From the NCBI RefSeq assembly GCF_000473265.1, contig NZ_KI421511.1, forward strand, positions 981,731-1,045,730: DNA of 64,000 nucleotides, given 5' to 3'. Both the position numbers and the translations under genes were made by a program. Below the pieces are notes generated by a model, which saw nothing but the letters and a program-made list of their open reading frames with translations, was not told the DNA's origin and searched no databases. Shown piece after piece: positions 24,799 through 33,950 of this stretch. How positions within the stretch are numbered: position 1 is the first letter of the stretch; every line of letters begins with the position of its first letter. This stretch comes from Amycolatopsis thermoflava N1165. Its GTDB lineage: Bacteria; Actinomycetota; Actinomycetes; Mycobacteriales; Pseudonocardiaceae.

Positions 24799-25701
24799 TC
24801 AGTCGGCACATTCCGCGACTCGGCGCGCCGCGCAGGTGAGCGCGAAGGACAGTTGCTGAAGCTGGAAGGCGGCGCCGACCCGGTGGTAGTCGATGGCGTG
24901 GCCCGCCGACCGGAAGACCTCGGCATCGACCCACGGCGAGGCAGTCAGGGCGGCCGCGAACTCCGCGACCTGTTCGTGATCGGTGATCCACAGCTTCTCG
25001 AACTCGCCCTGCCGGAGGTGGACCGGCACGGAGATCTCCGGGGCGAGGGCGCGGAAGAGGTCGTGCCAGGCCGACGAGATCTCCACCAGCTCGGCCTTGA
25101 GGACCGCGACGTTGGCGAAGTAGCTCGCCTTCGGCATGTCGCTGCGATAGGTCCACGCCGGACCGAACATCCGCGTGGCCTTGTCCTCGTCCGGCGAACG
25201 CAGTGTCGCGCCCGGGAGGGCCGCCCACCTGTCGGCGAAGCTCGCGGGCTCGCGCAGCAGGCAACCGGACAGTGCGAGGCCGAGAAGCGGCCACTCCGGC
25301 TTGCGCGCCGCTACCGCCAGCGAGACCGCAGCGCCGATGGAGTGGCCGACGACGAAGACGCCCGCGCTGCCGGCTCCGTTCGCGGCCCACAGTTCGGTGA
25401 TCAGGTGGTCCAGCGCCGCCGCGTTCGCGAGGAGGACCGGCTCCCCGGCCGGCACCGGGTTGCTGCCGCCGTACCCGGGCCGGTCGACGGCGATGATCGG
25501 CACCTCCAGCGCTGCCGCCCGGTCCAGCAGCGAGTAACCGGGAACGTCGAAATACGCGGACGTGAAACCGCCGCCGTGCACCGCGATGATCAGCGGAAGG
25601 TCGCCAGTGCCCGCCGTCCGGCCGATCCGGCGGCGGCCGGAGAAAGTCAACCCCTGAGCGGGCCCGGGTGATGTCACCTGATGGGTGAACTGATCCGACA
25701 T
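24799..25701 (-). CDS. Alpha/beta hydrolase
   Basis: 300 residues. HGGGFTSAYFD oxyanion stretch, VVGHSIGAAVSLAVAARKPEW nucleophile elbow (Ser), GLALSGCLLREP, and C-terminal FRSAGHAIDYHRVG for the His. ATG 25701 is preceded by GGAGGGTGGCGCA. Between the ABC permease (14 bases upstream) and the dehydrogenase (12 bases downstream), so part of the same operon. Ester or C-C hydrolysis of a pathway intermediate is likely; the substrate is unknown. Confidence 0.85.
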   Translation of the reverse strand: MSDQFTHQVTSPGPAQGLTFSGRRRIGRTAGTGDLPLIIAVHGGGFTSAYFDVPGYSLLDRAAALEVPIIAVDRPGYGGSNPVPAGEPVLLANAAALDHLITELWAANGAGSAGVFVVGHSIGAAVSLAVAARKPEWPLLGLALSGCLLREPASFADRWAALPGATLRSPDEDKATRMFGPAWTYRSDMPKASYFANVAVLKAELVEISSAWHDLFRALAPEISVPVHLRQGEFEKLWITDHEQVAEFAAALTASPWVDAEVFRSAGHAIDYHRVGAAFQLQQLSFALTCAARRVAECAD

Positions 25702-25715
25702 TGCGCCACCCTCCT

Positions 25716-26756
25716 TCATTTGCTCCGGCGATGACGAACAACACTGGCGATGGACACGGCCACGACCAGGGCCGCACCGTAGAAGGCGTTCTGGATCCAG
25801 CCGTTCAGCCCCAGGATCTGGAGGCCGACGATGCCCGTGGCCAGGAAGTAGATCGCGACCATCGTCCCGATCGGATTGAAGGTTCCGGGCCGGACGACGG
25901 CTGTGCCGAGAAAGGCCGCCGCGAAGGTCGGCAGCAGGTACTGCGGGGAGCTCGTCGAGTCGTAGCCGCCCGTGGACAGCACCAGCAGCACACCGCCGAC
26001 GCCGGCCACGAGCGATCCGACGACGTAGGAGCCGATGCGAATGGCGTTGACGTTCACCCCGGCTAGCCGGGCGACTTCCGCGTTCGCTCCCACGAAGGTC
26101 AGGTACCGGCCGAGCGGGGTGAAGGTGAGGACGTAGCCGAACGCGATCGCCAGCACGATGCCGTAGTAGAAGCTGAGCGGGAGTCCGCCGAGGGTCTGCT
26201 GCACGAAGTTGCCGTAGCCCACGTCGAGTCCGCCGACGGTTGTCTGCCCGGAGATCCACGAAGCCATACCCAGCAGGAACGTGCCGGTGCCGAGAGTGGC
26301 GATGATCGCGTCGACGCCGAGGTGGACGACGAGCAGACCGTTGACCAGACCCGAGAGCACCGCGACTCCGATCGCCGCGAGGACAGCCACACCGAGGCTG
26401 ACGCCGTGCAGCACGACGAGAACGGGGACGCTGGTCGCGGACATGCCCATGATCGACGCGATGGACAGATCGAACTCACCGGCCACGAACGTGCACAAGG
26501 CGCCCAGCGCCAGGAAGACGAGTGCCTGCTGGGAGCCGAAGATGTTCTGGAACGTGGCGATCTGACCGAACGTGTCCGGCGCCGCGAGGGTGAAGACCGC
26601 GGTCATGATCGCCCAGACGCCCACCACGGCGTACCTCGACAAGAGCAGACTCGGCCGGGGCAGGGTGAGAGCGGGGTTGCGCGAGGACGCTGCCACAGCC
26701 GGCTTCTGCTCGTCGGTCGTGGGCGAAGCCGGGGCCCGGTCCGGGAGGGGGGTCAT
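25716..26756 (-). CDS. ABC transporter permease, CUT2 (ribose-type) family
   Basis: 346 residues with about 8-10 membrane helices after a ~40-residue polar N-terminus. Family segments: FVAGEFDLSIASIMGMSA, VNGLLVVHLGVDAIIATLGTGTFLLG, TPLGRYLTFVGANAEVARLAGVNVNAIRIGSYVVGSLVAG (the coupling helix region), SSPQYLLPTFAAAFLGTAVVRPGTFNPIGTMVAIY. This is the RbsC-like pattern. ATG 26756 overlaps the ATPase stop (ATGA). With the ATPase and lipoprotein it completes an importer. Confidence 0.92.
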   Translation of the reverse strand: MTPLPDRAPASPTTDEQKPAVAASSRNPALTLPRPSLLLSRYAVVGVWAIMTAVFTLAAPDTFGQIATFQNIFGSQQALVFLALGALCTFVAGEFDLSIASIMGMSATSVPVLVVLHGVSLGVAVLAAIGVAVLSGLVNGLLVVHLGVDAIIATLGTGTFLLGMASWISGQTTVGGLDVGYGNFVQQTLGGLPLSFYYGIVLAIAFGYVLTFTPLGRYLTFVGANAEVARLAGVNVNAIRIGSYVVGSLVAGVGGVLLVLSTGGYDSTSSPQYLLPTFAAAFLGTAVVRPGTFNPIGTMVAIYFLATGIVGLQILGLNGWIQNAFYGAALVVAVSIASVVRHRRSK

Positions 26757-28303
26757 GACACGCTCCTTCGCGTAAGGACCTGTCCGGGGTAGAGGGTGGC
26801 GAGGATCGCCTCTTGGGTGTGGTCGGTGATGTGGTGGAACCGCCCGTCGCGATAACACAGGATCCGGTCGGTGGCGACCACCAGGTCCGTGGGTTGGGCG
26901 CTGGCGTAGAGCACGGCGGCGCCGGCATCGGCGATCCGGCGGACGGCTTGGAGGATGGCCTCGCGGGCGCCGACGTCGACGGCCTGGGTCGGCTCGTGGA
27001 GGAGCAGCAGCTTCGGCGGGTGGTGCAGCCACTTGGCGAGCAGCACCTTCTGCTGGTTCCCGCCGCTCAACCGTCCGACGAGGGCGCCTGGGTCCAGCGG
27101 CAGGACCTCCAGGGCCGCCATGTCCGGCAGCGCCGCGGCCTGGAGTTGCCTTCCACGCAACAGTATCTTGCCGCGCCGGCGGGCGAGCCAGGGCAGGGCG
27201 ATGTTCTCCGCGGCCGAGGCGGTGAGCGCGAGACCCGACTCGGTCCGGTTCTCCGGTACCAGGGCGATACCGGCCTCGATCGCCTGCCGTGGACTGAGAC
27301 GCCGGAGGTCGAAGGTCCGGCCGTCCAGGGTCAGCCTGCCGGATCCGGCGCGGGCGACGGCCGCCATCTCGTACGGGAGGCGTTCCCACCACTCTCCCGC
27401 GAGTCCGGTCACGCCGACGACCTCTCCCCGGGCGATCGCCAACGGCTCGACCTCGCTGCCGCCGTCGCGAAGACCTGAGACGACAACCGTGTCGTCGTCG
27501 ACCGTGAACGACCGATTCCGGCGCTGGCCGGCGAGAACGGCCATGTGGCGGCCGAGCATCAGCTCCGCGATCTCCCGTGCCGAGGTCTCGGGTGCGGCCA
27601 GGCCGGAAGCGACGAGGTGGCCGTCCCGCAGCACGGAGATCCGGTCGGCGACCTCCAGCACTTCCTCGAGGTTGTGGGAGACGAGGAGCACGCTGGTGCC
27701 GCGGGCCACCAAGGTCTGCACACAAGCGTGGAATTCCCGAAGCGCATCGGGGGGAAGCGCCCGCGAAGGTTCGTCCAGGACCAGCACCCCGAGGCCGGTG
27801 TCGTGCGCCTGCGCCCGCATGGCGCGGGCGATCGCCACCTTCGACTGATCGGCGGGACTGAGCGTGCCGACCTGACCGCGGGGGTCGATCTCAGCCCCGA
27901 TCATCCGCAGCAGCTCCTGCGCCAGGACCACCTCCCGGCGCCAGTCGATGCGTCCCAGCCTGGTGACCGCGAAGTCGCCCACCGCGATGTTCTCGGCGAC
28001 GGACTTGCCCGCCACCAGGCCGAGCGTCTGGTGGACGAACGACAGCCCGGCCGAGCGCAGCTGACGAGGTTTCGCGGGAACGTCCAGTTCCTGCCCGTTG
28101 ACCAGGATGCGCGAGCCGGGCTCGGGCCGGTGGATGCCGGCGAGGACCTTGACCAGGGTCGACTTCCCGGAGCCGTTCTGACCGACCAGTGCGTGGGTCT
28201 GGCCGGGCCCGATCTCCAGATCCAGTCCCGCCAGCGCGGTCATGGGGCCGAACACCTTGCGGATCCGGTGCAACGACAGGCGGGCAGGCGCGGCCCGGGT
28301 CAC
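26753..28303 (-). CDS. ABC transporter ATP-binding protein, two fused NBDs (RbsA-like)
   Basis: 516 residues with two nucleotide-binding domains. Domain 1: Walker A GQNGSGKST, signature-like LSPADQSKV, Walker B LGVLVLDEPS. Domain 2 has no Walker A lysine (GVTGLAGEWWERLP) but a canonical signature LSGGNQQKV, and its Walker B reads LLLLHEPT with His where Asp is usual. A degenerate second Walker A is normal for this family; the His is not. GTG start at 28303 overlaps the lipoprotein stop. Powers import with the adjacent permease. Confidence 0.92.
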   Translation of the reverse strand: MTRAAPARLSLHRIRKVFGPMTALAGLDLEIGPGQTHALVGQNGSGKSTLVKVLAGIHRPEPGSRILVNGQELDVPAKPRQLRSAGLSFVHQTLGLVAGKSVAENIAVGDFAVTRLGRIDWRREVVLAQELLRMIGAEIDPRGQVGTLSPADQSKVAIARAMRAQAHDTGLGVLVLDEPSRALPPDALREFHACVQTLVARGTSVLLVSHNLEEVLEVADRISVLRDGHLVASGLAAPETSAREIAELMLGRHMAVLAGQRRNRSFTVDDDTVVVSGLRDGGSEVEPLAIARGEVVGVTGLAGEWWERLPYEMAAVARAGSGRLTLDGRTFDLRRLSPRQAIEAGIALVPENRTESGLALTASAAENIALPWLARRRGKILLRGRQLQAAALPDMAALEVLPLDPGALVGRLSGGNQQKVLLAKWLHHPPKLLLLHEPTQAVDVGAREAILQAVRRIADAGAAVLYASAQPTDLVVATDRILCYRDGRFHHITDHTQEAILATLYPGQVLTRRSVS

Positions 28304-29448
28304 GAGACACCCCAGAGCTTCTCGAACCCGGCCACGTAGGGTGCGGAGCCGTACCAGTCGTTGCCCGTTTCCGCCTGGGGTGTCAACTGCAAGGTCCCGA
28401 TGTTGTCCTTGGTGAAGACCCGGACGAGAGGCGGATAGCCGGCGGGTACGGGCTCTGAAGACAGCATGCGGATCGCCGAGTCGGCGATCGCCCAGCCGAT
28501 GTAGTTCGGGCTGGCTCCGACATCAGCGATCAGGACCGGGTTGGACTTGAGGATCTGCAGCGATCCCAGGATGGCGGTGGTCGACGCCATCTTCATGCGG
28601 GAGGTCGCGCCCGCGTTCTGGATTCCGGTCAGGACACCCGGCACCCAGTTGTCGGTCTGCGGGATCACGTAGTCGATCGACGGGTTCTTCAGGAGAGCGC
28701 CGCTGACGATCGAGGGGAGCTGGCTCACCTGGGTGCCGGCGACGTCGATGACGTTGACCCGGCAGTCCGGGCAGCCGGTCTTGAGCTCGTCGATCCCGGC
28801 GGCGCCCATCTCCACCATCGACTTGGAGTCGGAGGTTCGCAGGTAGAGGACCTTGGCTTGCGCGTTCGAATCCGCGATGACCGCTTGGGCGGCGAGTCTC
28901 GCCTCTACTCGCTGGTACCAGCCCTGGCTCAGGAAGTGGAGGCCGGTGGGCGCCGCGGCGACCGGCTCGGTGCCGGTGAGGAGCGTGGGAATTCCGGCGC
29001 CGGTGAGCCGGCTGAAAGCGGTGGAGGCCATCTCGTAGGAGATCGAGCTCGTCACCACCGCGTGCGCGCGGGCGCCGATCGCCTGGTCGATGCACTGTGC
29101 CACTCCGGTCGGACTCAGTTGCCCGTCGCACGACTTGACCGTCGCGCCGACCTTCGTGAGGGCCTGCTGGAGTCCCGCGAGCTGGTTGGTGAACGTGGCC
29201 ACCTGGAGGCTGAGCGGGATGTAGTAGATCGTCTTGCCGGTGAGGTCGGCAGGGTGCGCGAGCGCGGTTCCGAGTGATGCGGTGAGGACCGGCTCACCGG
29301 AGGCCGCCTGGACCGCGGCGGCGGCCTCCGCGGCGTCCGGCGAATCGGCAGACGTTCCGGTCACGCTCGAGGTCGGCGATCCGCAGCCGGCCAGCGACCA
29401 GGGCATGAGGAGGGCCGCGGCGACAGCGGCCACTGTGGACAATCGCAT
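28300..29448 (-). CDS. ABC substrate-binding lipoprotein, CUT2 type
   Basis: 382 residues. A signal peptide with lipobox LAGC at about residues 19-22 is followed by a Ser/Thr/Ala-rich linker and a two-lobed binding domain (KTIYYIPLSLQVATFTNQLAGLQQALTKVGATVKSCDGQ, QCIDQAIGARAHAVVTSSISY, VLYLRTSDSKSM, IDYVIPQTDNWVPGVLTGIQNAG). It should be tethered outside the membrane and give the importer its specificity. The family is called sugar-binding, but the operon encodes a Rieske oxygenase, so a non-sugar ligand is plausible. ATG 29448. Confidence 0.88.
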   Translation of the reverse strand: MRLSTVAAVAAALLMPWSLAGCGSPTSSVTGTSADSPDAAEAAAAVQAASGEPVLTASLGTALAHPADLTGKTIYYIPLSLQVATFTNQLAGLQQALTKVGATVKSCDGQLSPTGVAQCIDQAIGARAHAVVTSSISYEMASTAFSRLTGAGIPTLLTGTEPVAAAPTGLHFLSQGWYQRVEARLAAQAVIADSNAQAKVLYLRTSDSKSMVEMGAAGIDELKTGCPDCRVNVIDVAGTQVSQLPSIVSGALLKNPSIDYVIPQTDNWVPGVLTGIQNAGATSRMKMASTTAILGSLQILKSNPVLIADVGASPNYIGWAIADSAIRMLSSEPVPAGYPPLVRVFTKDNIGTLQLTPQAETGNDWYGSAPYVAGFEKLWGVS

Positions 29449-29483
29449 GTCAACTCCTTTGTTGAACACAGCACCGGAAGTCG

Positions 29484-30155
29484 TCAGAGCGTGACGGACT
29501 CGCCGGAGTCCAGCGGCTCGATCACGGTTCCCGTGGGGGCGAACGAGGTGAACAGGGCACGATGCAGGTTCCGGTGCGCCGGCGCGAGACCTGCGTCGTG
29601 GACCGGGATGACGGTCTTCGGCGAGACGGCGCGCACGAAGTCGATCCCTTCCGAGAGCTTCATCCACGGACCGGCCAGCGGAGCCAGCAGCACGTCGACG
29701 GGGCTGGTGGGCAGGGTGAGCGAATCACCGGTGGCGAACACCCGCCCGCCGATTTCGTAGGCGAAGTTCTCCGGCAGCGGGATGTCGGGGTACAGCGTCT
29801 CGTGGGTCGTGCGCGTCACCACGATCCGCGTGCCGCCGAGGTCGAATGCGCCGGGTTCCACGGCCGTGGTGACGATGTCGACGTCCTGGAGCTGCTCCTT
29901 CAGGTCCGCCGGCCCGAACACCGGCACCGCGCCGTCGGACTGGAGCCGCCGGATCTGCGCCGGGTCGAGGTGGTCGGGGTGGCCGTGGGTCACCAGCACG
30001 GCGTCCACGGGGCCGAGAGCGTCGAGTGCGGGTGTGAGATCGCCCGGGTCGAGCAGGATGCGCGTGGCCGTGCCGCCCGGATCGGCCACTTCGACGAGCA
30101 GGCTCGAGTGCCCGAGGTAGGTGATGGTGACCGCGGCGGCGGTGTCGCTCGGCAT
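29484..30155 (-). CDS. MBL-fold metal-dependent hydrolase
   Basis: 223 residues, UlaG-like short MBL protein. ITYLGHSSLLVEV at the start, metal motif THGHPDHLD (HxHxDH), TRTTHETLYPDI, FATGDS (Asp ligand) and TVIPVHD. ATG 30155 is preceded by AAGGAA. It sits between the class II aldolase gene and the binding protein with 35-base gaps on both sides. Possible lactone or phosphodiester hydrolysis; cannot be settled. Confidence 0.85.
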   Translation of the reverse strand: MPSDTAAAVTITYLGHSSLLVEVADPGGTATRILLDPGDLTPALDALGPVDAVLVTHGHPDHLDPAQIRRLQSDGAVPVFGPADLKEQLQDVDIVTTAVEPGAFDLGGTRIVVTRTTHETLYPDIPLPENFAYEIGGRVFATGDSLTLPTSPVDVLLAPLAGPWMKLSEGIDFVRAVSPKTVIPVHDAGLAPAHRNLHRALFTSFAPTGTVIEPLDSGESVTL

Positions 30156-30190
30156 GGGGTTTCCTTCGATCGCGAACGGGACGTGGGGTG

Positions 30191-30922
30191 TCACGGAAGG
30201 CCGGCCGTGTCATGGGCCCGGCGCAGCAGGTAGTCGTAACCGGCTTGGTACTGATCGTGCGACCACACCCGCGCGCGCTTTCCGGCGATCTCGCTCTCGT
30301 CCGACCAGCGGACCGGTCCGCCCGCCGAGAGTGCGCTGAGGTGGTTGCGGCACGCTCGTTCCAGGAGGACGGCGCGCATGACCGCGACGGCGAGGTTCGG
30401 CCCCACGACGACGAGCCCGTGGCCGGGGATGAGAGCGCCTGCCGAGTCGCCGACCACCTGTGCCAGGGCGAGCCCCATCGTGTCGTCGCGGATCAGGTCA
30501 CCCGAGCCGGTGTAGCGGGGGACGTCGGGATCGAGGAACGGCACGGCGTCGTGCGACAGAGCGCGCAGCGGAACGTCGAGCGAGGCGAACACCGCGGCGG
30601 CCGGGGCGTGACTGTGCACGACCGCACCGACATCGGGACGGGCGGCCACCAGCTGCGTGTGGATCGGATACTCGATGTGGCGCCGGCCTTCGCCGGCCAG
30701 CACCTCACCCGCGGGGGATACCAGTAGCACGCGTTCGCGCGTGATTTCTTCGAAGCCCCATCCCGCGGCTTTCATCCACACGCCACGGCCATCCTCGTCA
30801 CGCGCGCTCACGTGGCCCCAGACCATGTCGGACTGACCGGCGTGGGCCAGCGCCCGATGGGCCCGCGCCACCTCCTCGGCGACATCGACGTTCACGGCAT
30901 TCCTTCGCAAGTGGATGGTCAT
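30191..30922 (-). CDS. Class II aldolase/adducin-family protein
   Basis: 243 residues. Zinc-site pattern: VHSHAPAAAVFA for the first His pair and IPGHGLVVVG for the later His; DMVWGHVSARDEDGRGVWMKAAGWGFEEIT is the N-terminal substrate loop. The family includes fuculose-phosphate aldolases and decarboxylases of aromatic or hydroxy acids such as 3,4-dihydroxyphthalate decarboxylase. With a Rieske dioxygenase in the operon, a decarboxylation role is attractive but unproved. ATG 30922, two bases after the reductase stop. Confidence 0.85.
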   Translation of the reverse strand: MTIHLRRNAVNVDVAEEVARAHRALAHAGQSDMVWGHVSARDEDGRGVWMKAAGWGFEEITRERVLLVSPAGEVLAGEGRRHIEYPIHTQLVAARPDVGAVVHSHAPAAAVFASLDVPLRALSHDAVPFLDPDVPRYTGSGDLIRDDTMGLALAQVVGDSAGALIPGHGLVVVGPNLAVAVMRAVLLERACRNHLSALSAGGPVRWSDESEIAGKRARVWSHDQYQAGYDYLLRRAHDTAGLP

Positions 30923-30924
30923 GG

Positions 30925-31968
30925 CTAGAGGTCCAGCACCAGCCGGTCCGACACGGCACGGCTCACGCAGGGGAACATGGTCCGGCCGCTGCGCCGTTCG
31001 TCCTCGGTGAGGATCTCGTCGCGGTGGTCGGGCACGCCGTCGAGGACTGCCACCTCGCAACTACCGCAGTAACCCTCCTCGCACGAGGACGGGGCGCCGG
31101 GGAGCACATCCCGGATCGCGTCCAGGACGGACCGGCCTGGCGGCACGTCGAGGGTGGCCCGCGACCGCCGGAGTTCGACGACGAAGGACCGGTCGTCCGC
31201 CTCCTGGCGCCGGCGCAGTTCGACGGCCGTCGACGAGGCGGCGAACCTTTCGATGTGGAGGGGCACTTCGGGGCGGAGCCGGTCGCGGGCTTCCTCGACC
31301 GCGCCGATCAGCCCCTGCGGCCCGCAGCAGTAGATGACCGTGGACGGATCCGTCGAGGCCACGATCGAGCGGACGTCGAGCAGGCCATGCTCGTCTTCGG
31401 GCACGATCTGGACCCGGGGACCGCCGATCGCCTCGATTTCGTCGACGAAGGCCATGCTCTTGCGGCTGCGGCCGCCGTAGTGCAGCCGCCAATCCACGTC
31501 GTCGGACAGGACCGAGATCATCGAGAGGATCGGCGTCACCCCGATCCCGCCGGCGATGAAGAGGTAGCGCGAGCTCGGCACGAGTTCGAACTGGTTCCTC
31601 GGCCCGCGGATCGTCAACCGTCGCCCCACCAAGGGCAGGTCGTGGATCTCGGCGGATCCGCCGCGCCCGTCAGCCTCACGAAGCACCGCTATCCGGTACT
31701 CCTTGCGGTTCCCGGGGTCTCCGCAGAGTGAATACTGCCGGACGCGTCCGCTCGGCAGATGCAGGTCGAGATGGGCTCCCGCGGTCCAGGGCGGAAGGTC
31801 GGCGCCCTCGGGGTCGCGGAACACGAGGGTGATGACCCCCTCGGCCTCCCAGGTTTCGGCGGCGACGACCAGTTCACGGGAGTCGCCGGCGCTGTTGACC
31901 GGGGCCGCGCCTGTCGTCACTGCTGCGACCTCCTCTGCCTTCCGGGCCGGCACGGCGGCGGTCACCAT
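30925..31968 (-). CDS. Phthalate-dioxygenase-reductase (PDR/VanB) type oxidoreductase
   Basis: 347 residues: FMN-binding barrel with RQYSLCGDP, NAD-binding GGIGVTPILSM and YCCGPQGLIGAVEEA, and C-terminal 2Fe-2S ferredoxin with CEEGYCGSC and a later PCVSRA. Order FMN-NAD-FeS as in PDR. It passes electrons from NADH to the adjacent Rieske oxygenase. ATG 31968 overlaps the oxygenase stop by seven bases; the Shine-Dalgarno match is weak, so translation is probably coupled. Confidence 0.92.
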   Translation of the reverse strand: MVTAAVPARKAEEVAAVTTGAAPVNSAGDSRELVVAAETWEAEGVITLVFRDPEGADLPPWTAGAHLDLHLPSGRVRQYSLCGDPGNRKEYRIAVLREADGRGGSAEIHDLPLVGRRLTIRGPRNQFELVPSSRYLFIAGGIGVTPILSMISVLSDDVDWRLHYGGRSRKSMAFVDEIEAIGGPRVQIVPEDEHGLLDVRSIVASTDPSTVIYCCGPQGLIGAVEEARDRLRPEVPLHIERFAASSTAVELRRRQEADDRSFVVELRRSRATLDVPPGRSVLDAIRDVLPGAPSSCEEGYCGSCEVAVLDGVPDHRDEILTEDERRSGRTMFPCVSRAVSDRLVLDL

Positions 31969-33095
31969 GTCTGGCGCACCGGCGCTCCGTCGGCGAAGGC
32001 GTCGAGCTCGCGGCGCCACATGCGGCGCAGCTGGACCACGCCCTTGTCCGACTCGGCCAGGTATTCGTGGGTGCGGTCGGCGAGACGACCCATGCCGACC
32101 TGCGCCACGTGGTCCTCGATGTTCACCAGCGCTGGGTGGTCCACGAAGTCGACGAGCCGCTTCTCACCGCGGATGATCAGTTCGGCGCATTCGTCAGCCG
32201 GTGGCCAGTCCGCCACGTCGGCGACGGCGGCTCGCGGTGCGGGGCCGCCGGGGAGGTACCGGGCGACGATGGCGAAGCTGCGGTGCTGTTCGTCGTCGAT
32301 CGGCACACGCCAGGCGAATTGCTCCATGATCCCGTCGCGGATGCCGACGATCAGGTGGAGACCGTTGGGCATCAGGAACGTGGCCTGGTAGGGACTCTTC
32401 CCGCCCCGCTCGCGAACCCGGATGATCTTCTCGCCGCGTTCCACCTCGATGGGCTCCTGGTGCACGGCGTCGGGCGAAAACCCGGTCTTCGTCTTCGACG
32501 GATCCGAGGAAAGCCGGTGCGTGAACGGGACGTGGGCGTGGTCCAGGCCGTTCTCGACGTTGGTGAAGAAGTTGCAGCGCCGCACGTAGGTCTCGGTGTC
32601 CAGGGTGGTGGCCTTGCCGAGGTCGTGCCCGTAGGTGCGGGAGAAGCCTTCCAGGCCGGGGAATTTCGGGGGCTCACCGTCCCCGAGGTAGGCGAAGATC
32701 AAGCCGTACGCCTCGCGGGTCGGGTACACCGTGACCGAGGCGCGCGAGACGAGGCGCTCGCTTTCTCCGGGAGCTTCCACACACCGCCCGTCCGGGCCGA
32801 ACTTCCAACCGTGGAACATGCACCGCAGGCTGTCGCCCTCCACCGTGCCGACCGACAGCACGGTCAGGCGGTGCGCACAGCGGGGAGCCATCACGACGGC
32901 CACGCCGTCCTCGCCCCGGTACAGGGTGTACTGCTCGGACATCACGGTCAGGGGCTGCGCCGTGCCGGCCGCCAGGTCCCGGGACTGCAGCACCGGCTGC
33001 CAGTAGCTCCGCATGAGGCGTCCGGCAGGAGTGCCTGGTCCCGTGAAGACCGGATCGCGAACCTGGTCGTCCGTCTCCTCCGTCACGACGGTCAT
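31962..33095 (-). CDS. Rieske non-heme iron oxygenase, large subunit (phthalate 4,5-dioxygenase-like)
   Basis: 377 residues. N-terminal GPGTPAGRLMRSYWQPVLQSRDL; Rieske cluster C-x-H ... C-x2-H in RCAHRLTVLSVGTVEGDSL and RCMFHGWKF; mononuclear iron region FTNVENGLDHAHVPFTH. An alpha-only Rieske oxygenase with a PDR partner typifies phthalate dioxygenases and O-demethylases. ATG 33095 after AAGGAGGG. First gene of the nine-gene operon, divergent from an IclR gene only 51 bases away. Substrate is inferred to be aromatic. Confidence 0.93.
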   Translation of the reverse strand: MTVVTEETDDQVRDPVFTGPGTPAGRLMRSYWQPVLQSRDLAAGTAQPLTVMSEQYTLYRGEDGVAVVMAPRCAHRLTVLSVGTVEGDSLRCMFHGWKFGPDGRCVEAPGESERLVSRASVTVYPTREAYGLIFAYLGDGEPPKFPGLEGFSRTYGHDLGKATTLDTETYVRRCNFFTNVENGLDHAHVPFTHRLSSDPSKTKTGFSPDAVHQEPIEVERGEKIIRVRERGGKSPYQATFLMPNGLHLIVGIRDGIMEQFAWRVPIDDEQHRSFAIVARYLPGGPAPRAAVADVADWPPADECAELIIRGEKRLVDFVDHPALVNIEDHVAQVGMGRLADRTHEYLAESDKGVVQLRRMWRRELDAFADGAPVRQTW

Positions 33096-33127
33096 GCGCC
33101 CTCCTTGGTGCTTGACTTTTCGGGAAA

Positions 33128-33146
33128 GTGTCCGTATAACGAACAC
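33128..33146. promoter_or_regulatory. Putative IclR operator and overlapping divergent promoters
   Basis: GTGTCCG-TATAA-CGAACAC pairs in six of seven positions per arm and ends directly on the ATG of the IclR gene. The whole gap to the Rieske gene is 51 bases, so one bound dimer would cover both promoters. A good Shine-Dalgarno is missing before the IclR start. Confidence 0.55.
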
Positions 33147-33950
33147 ATGGCTGATAATCGAACAGTTAACGCTTCGTCGGCCGACGATGTCAAGGGCACC
33201 CGTGCGTCCGAGGGCATGGGCGGCCTGGCCAAGGGGCTGGCTGTGATCGAGGCGTTCGAGCGGGCGCAGTCGGCGCTGACGGTCGCCGATGCCGCGCGGC
33301 TGACCGGAATCACCCGGCCGGCGGCCAGGCGTTGCCTGCTCACCCTGACCGAATGCGGTTACCTGTCCTACGACGGCAAGCGGTACCAGCCGACGCTGCG
33401 GCTGCTGAGACTCAGTGCCGCGTACCTGAGCACCGCCCAATTGCCGGCCCTGGCCCAGCCGTACCTGGTAGCCGCGCGAGTGGCGCTGGACCAATCCGTC
33501 TCGCTGGCCGTGTGGGACGACGGGTGGTCGGTGTTCGTCAACCGGGCGGAGTCGACCCACATCCTCTCGCCGGGCGTGAAGGTGGGGGCGAGGCTCCCGG
33601 CGGCGGCGACGGCCACGGGCCGGGTCCTCATGACGAGCCTCTCCGAGGAGGAGCTGGCGGAAGTCCTGGACCGGCAGCCGCCGGAACGTCACACGGCGCG
33701 CACGGTGGTGGACGCTTCGCAGGTCGTGGAGGCGGTTCGCCGCGCACGGGCGGACGGCTACGCGATCGTCGACGGGGAGTTGCAGGAGGGGCTGCGGGCC
33801 TTGGCCGTGCCCGTCAAGGACAGCCGTGGCCAGGTGATCGCGGCGATGAGCGTCAACGTGATGGCAGCACAGGTGAGCATCGAGCGGCTGCGGGACGAGT
33901 TCCTGCCGGTGTTGGTGGAGAACGCGACCGCATTGGGTCGTACTCAGTGA
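33147..33950 (+). CDS. IclR-family regulator (PcaR/PobR-like)
   Basis: 267 residues. Winged helix at ~25-85 (GLAKGLAVIEAFERAQSALTVADAARLTGITRPAARRCLLTLTECGYLSYDGKRYQPTLRLLRL), effector domain (ALDQSVSLAVWDDGWSVFVNRAES, KVGARLPAAATATGRVLM, DGYAIVDGELQEGLRALAVPV). The wording matches the Pca/Pob-type group that senses aromatic acids. ATG 33147 directly follows an operator-like repeat; Met24 is an alternative start. Controls the Rieske operon by position. Confidence 0.88.
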   Translation: MADNRTVNASSADDVKGTRASEGMGGLAKGLAVIEAFERAQSALTVADAARLTGITRPAARRCLLTLTECGYLSYDGKRYQPTLRLLRLSAAYLSTAQLPALAQPYLVAARVALDQSVSLAVWDDGWSVFVNRAESTHILSPGVKVGARLPAAATATGRVLMTSLSEEELAEVLDRQPPERHTARTVVDASQVVEAVRRARADGYAIVDGELQEGLRALAVPVKDSRGQVIAAMSVNVMAAQVSIERLRDEFLPVLVENATALGRTQ

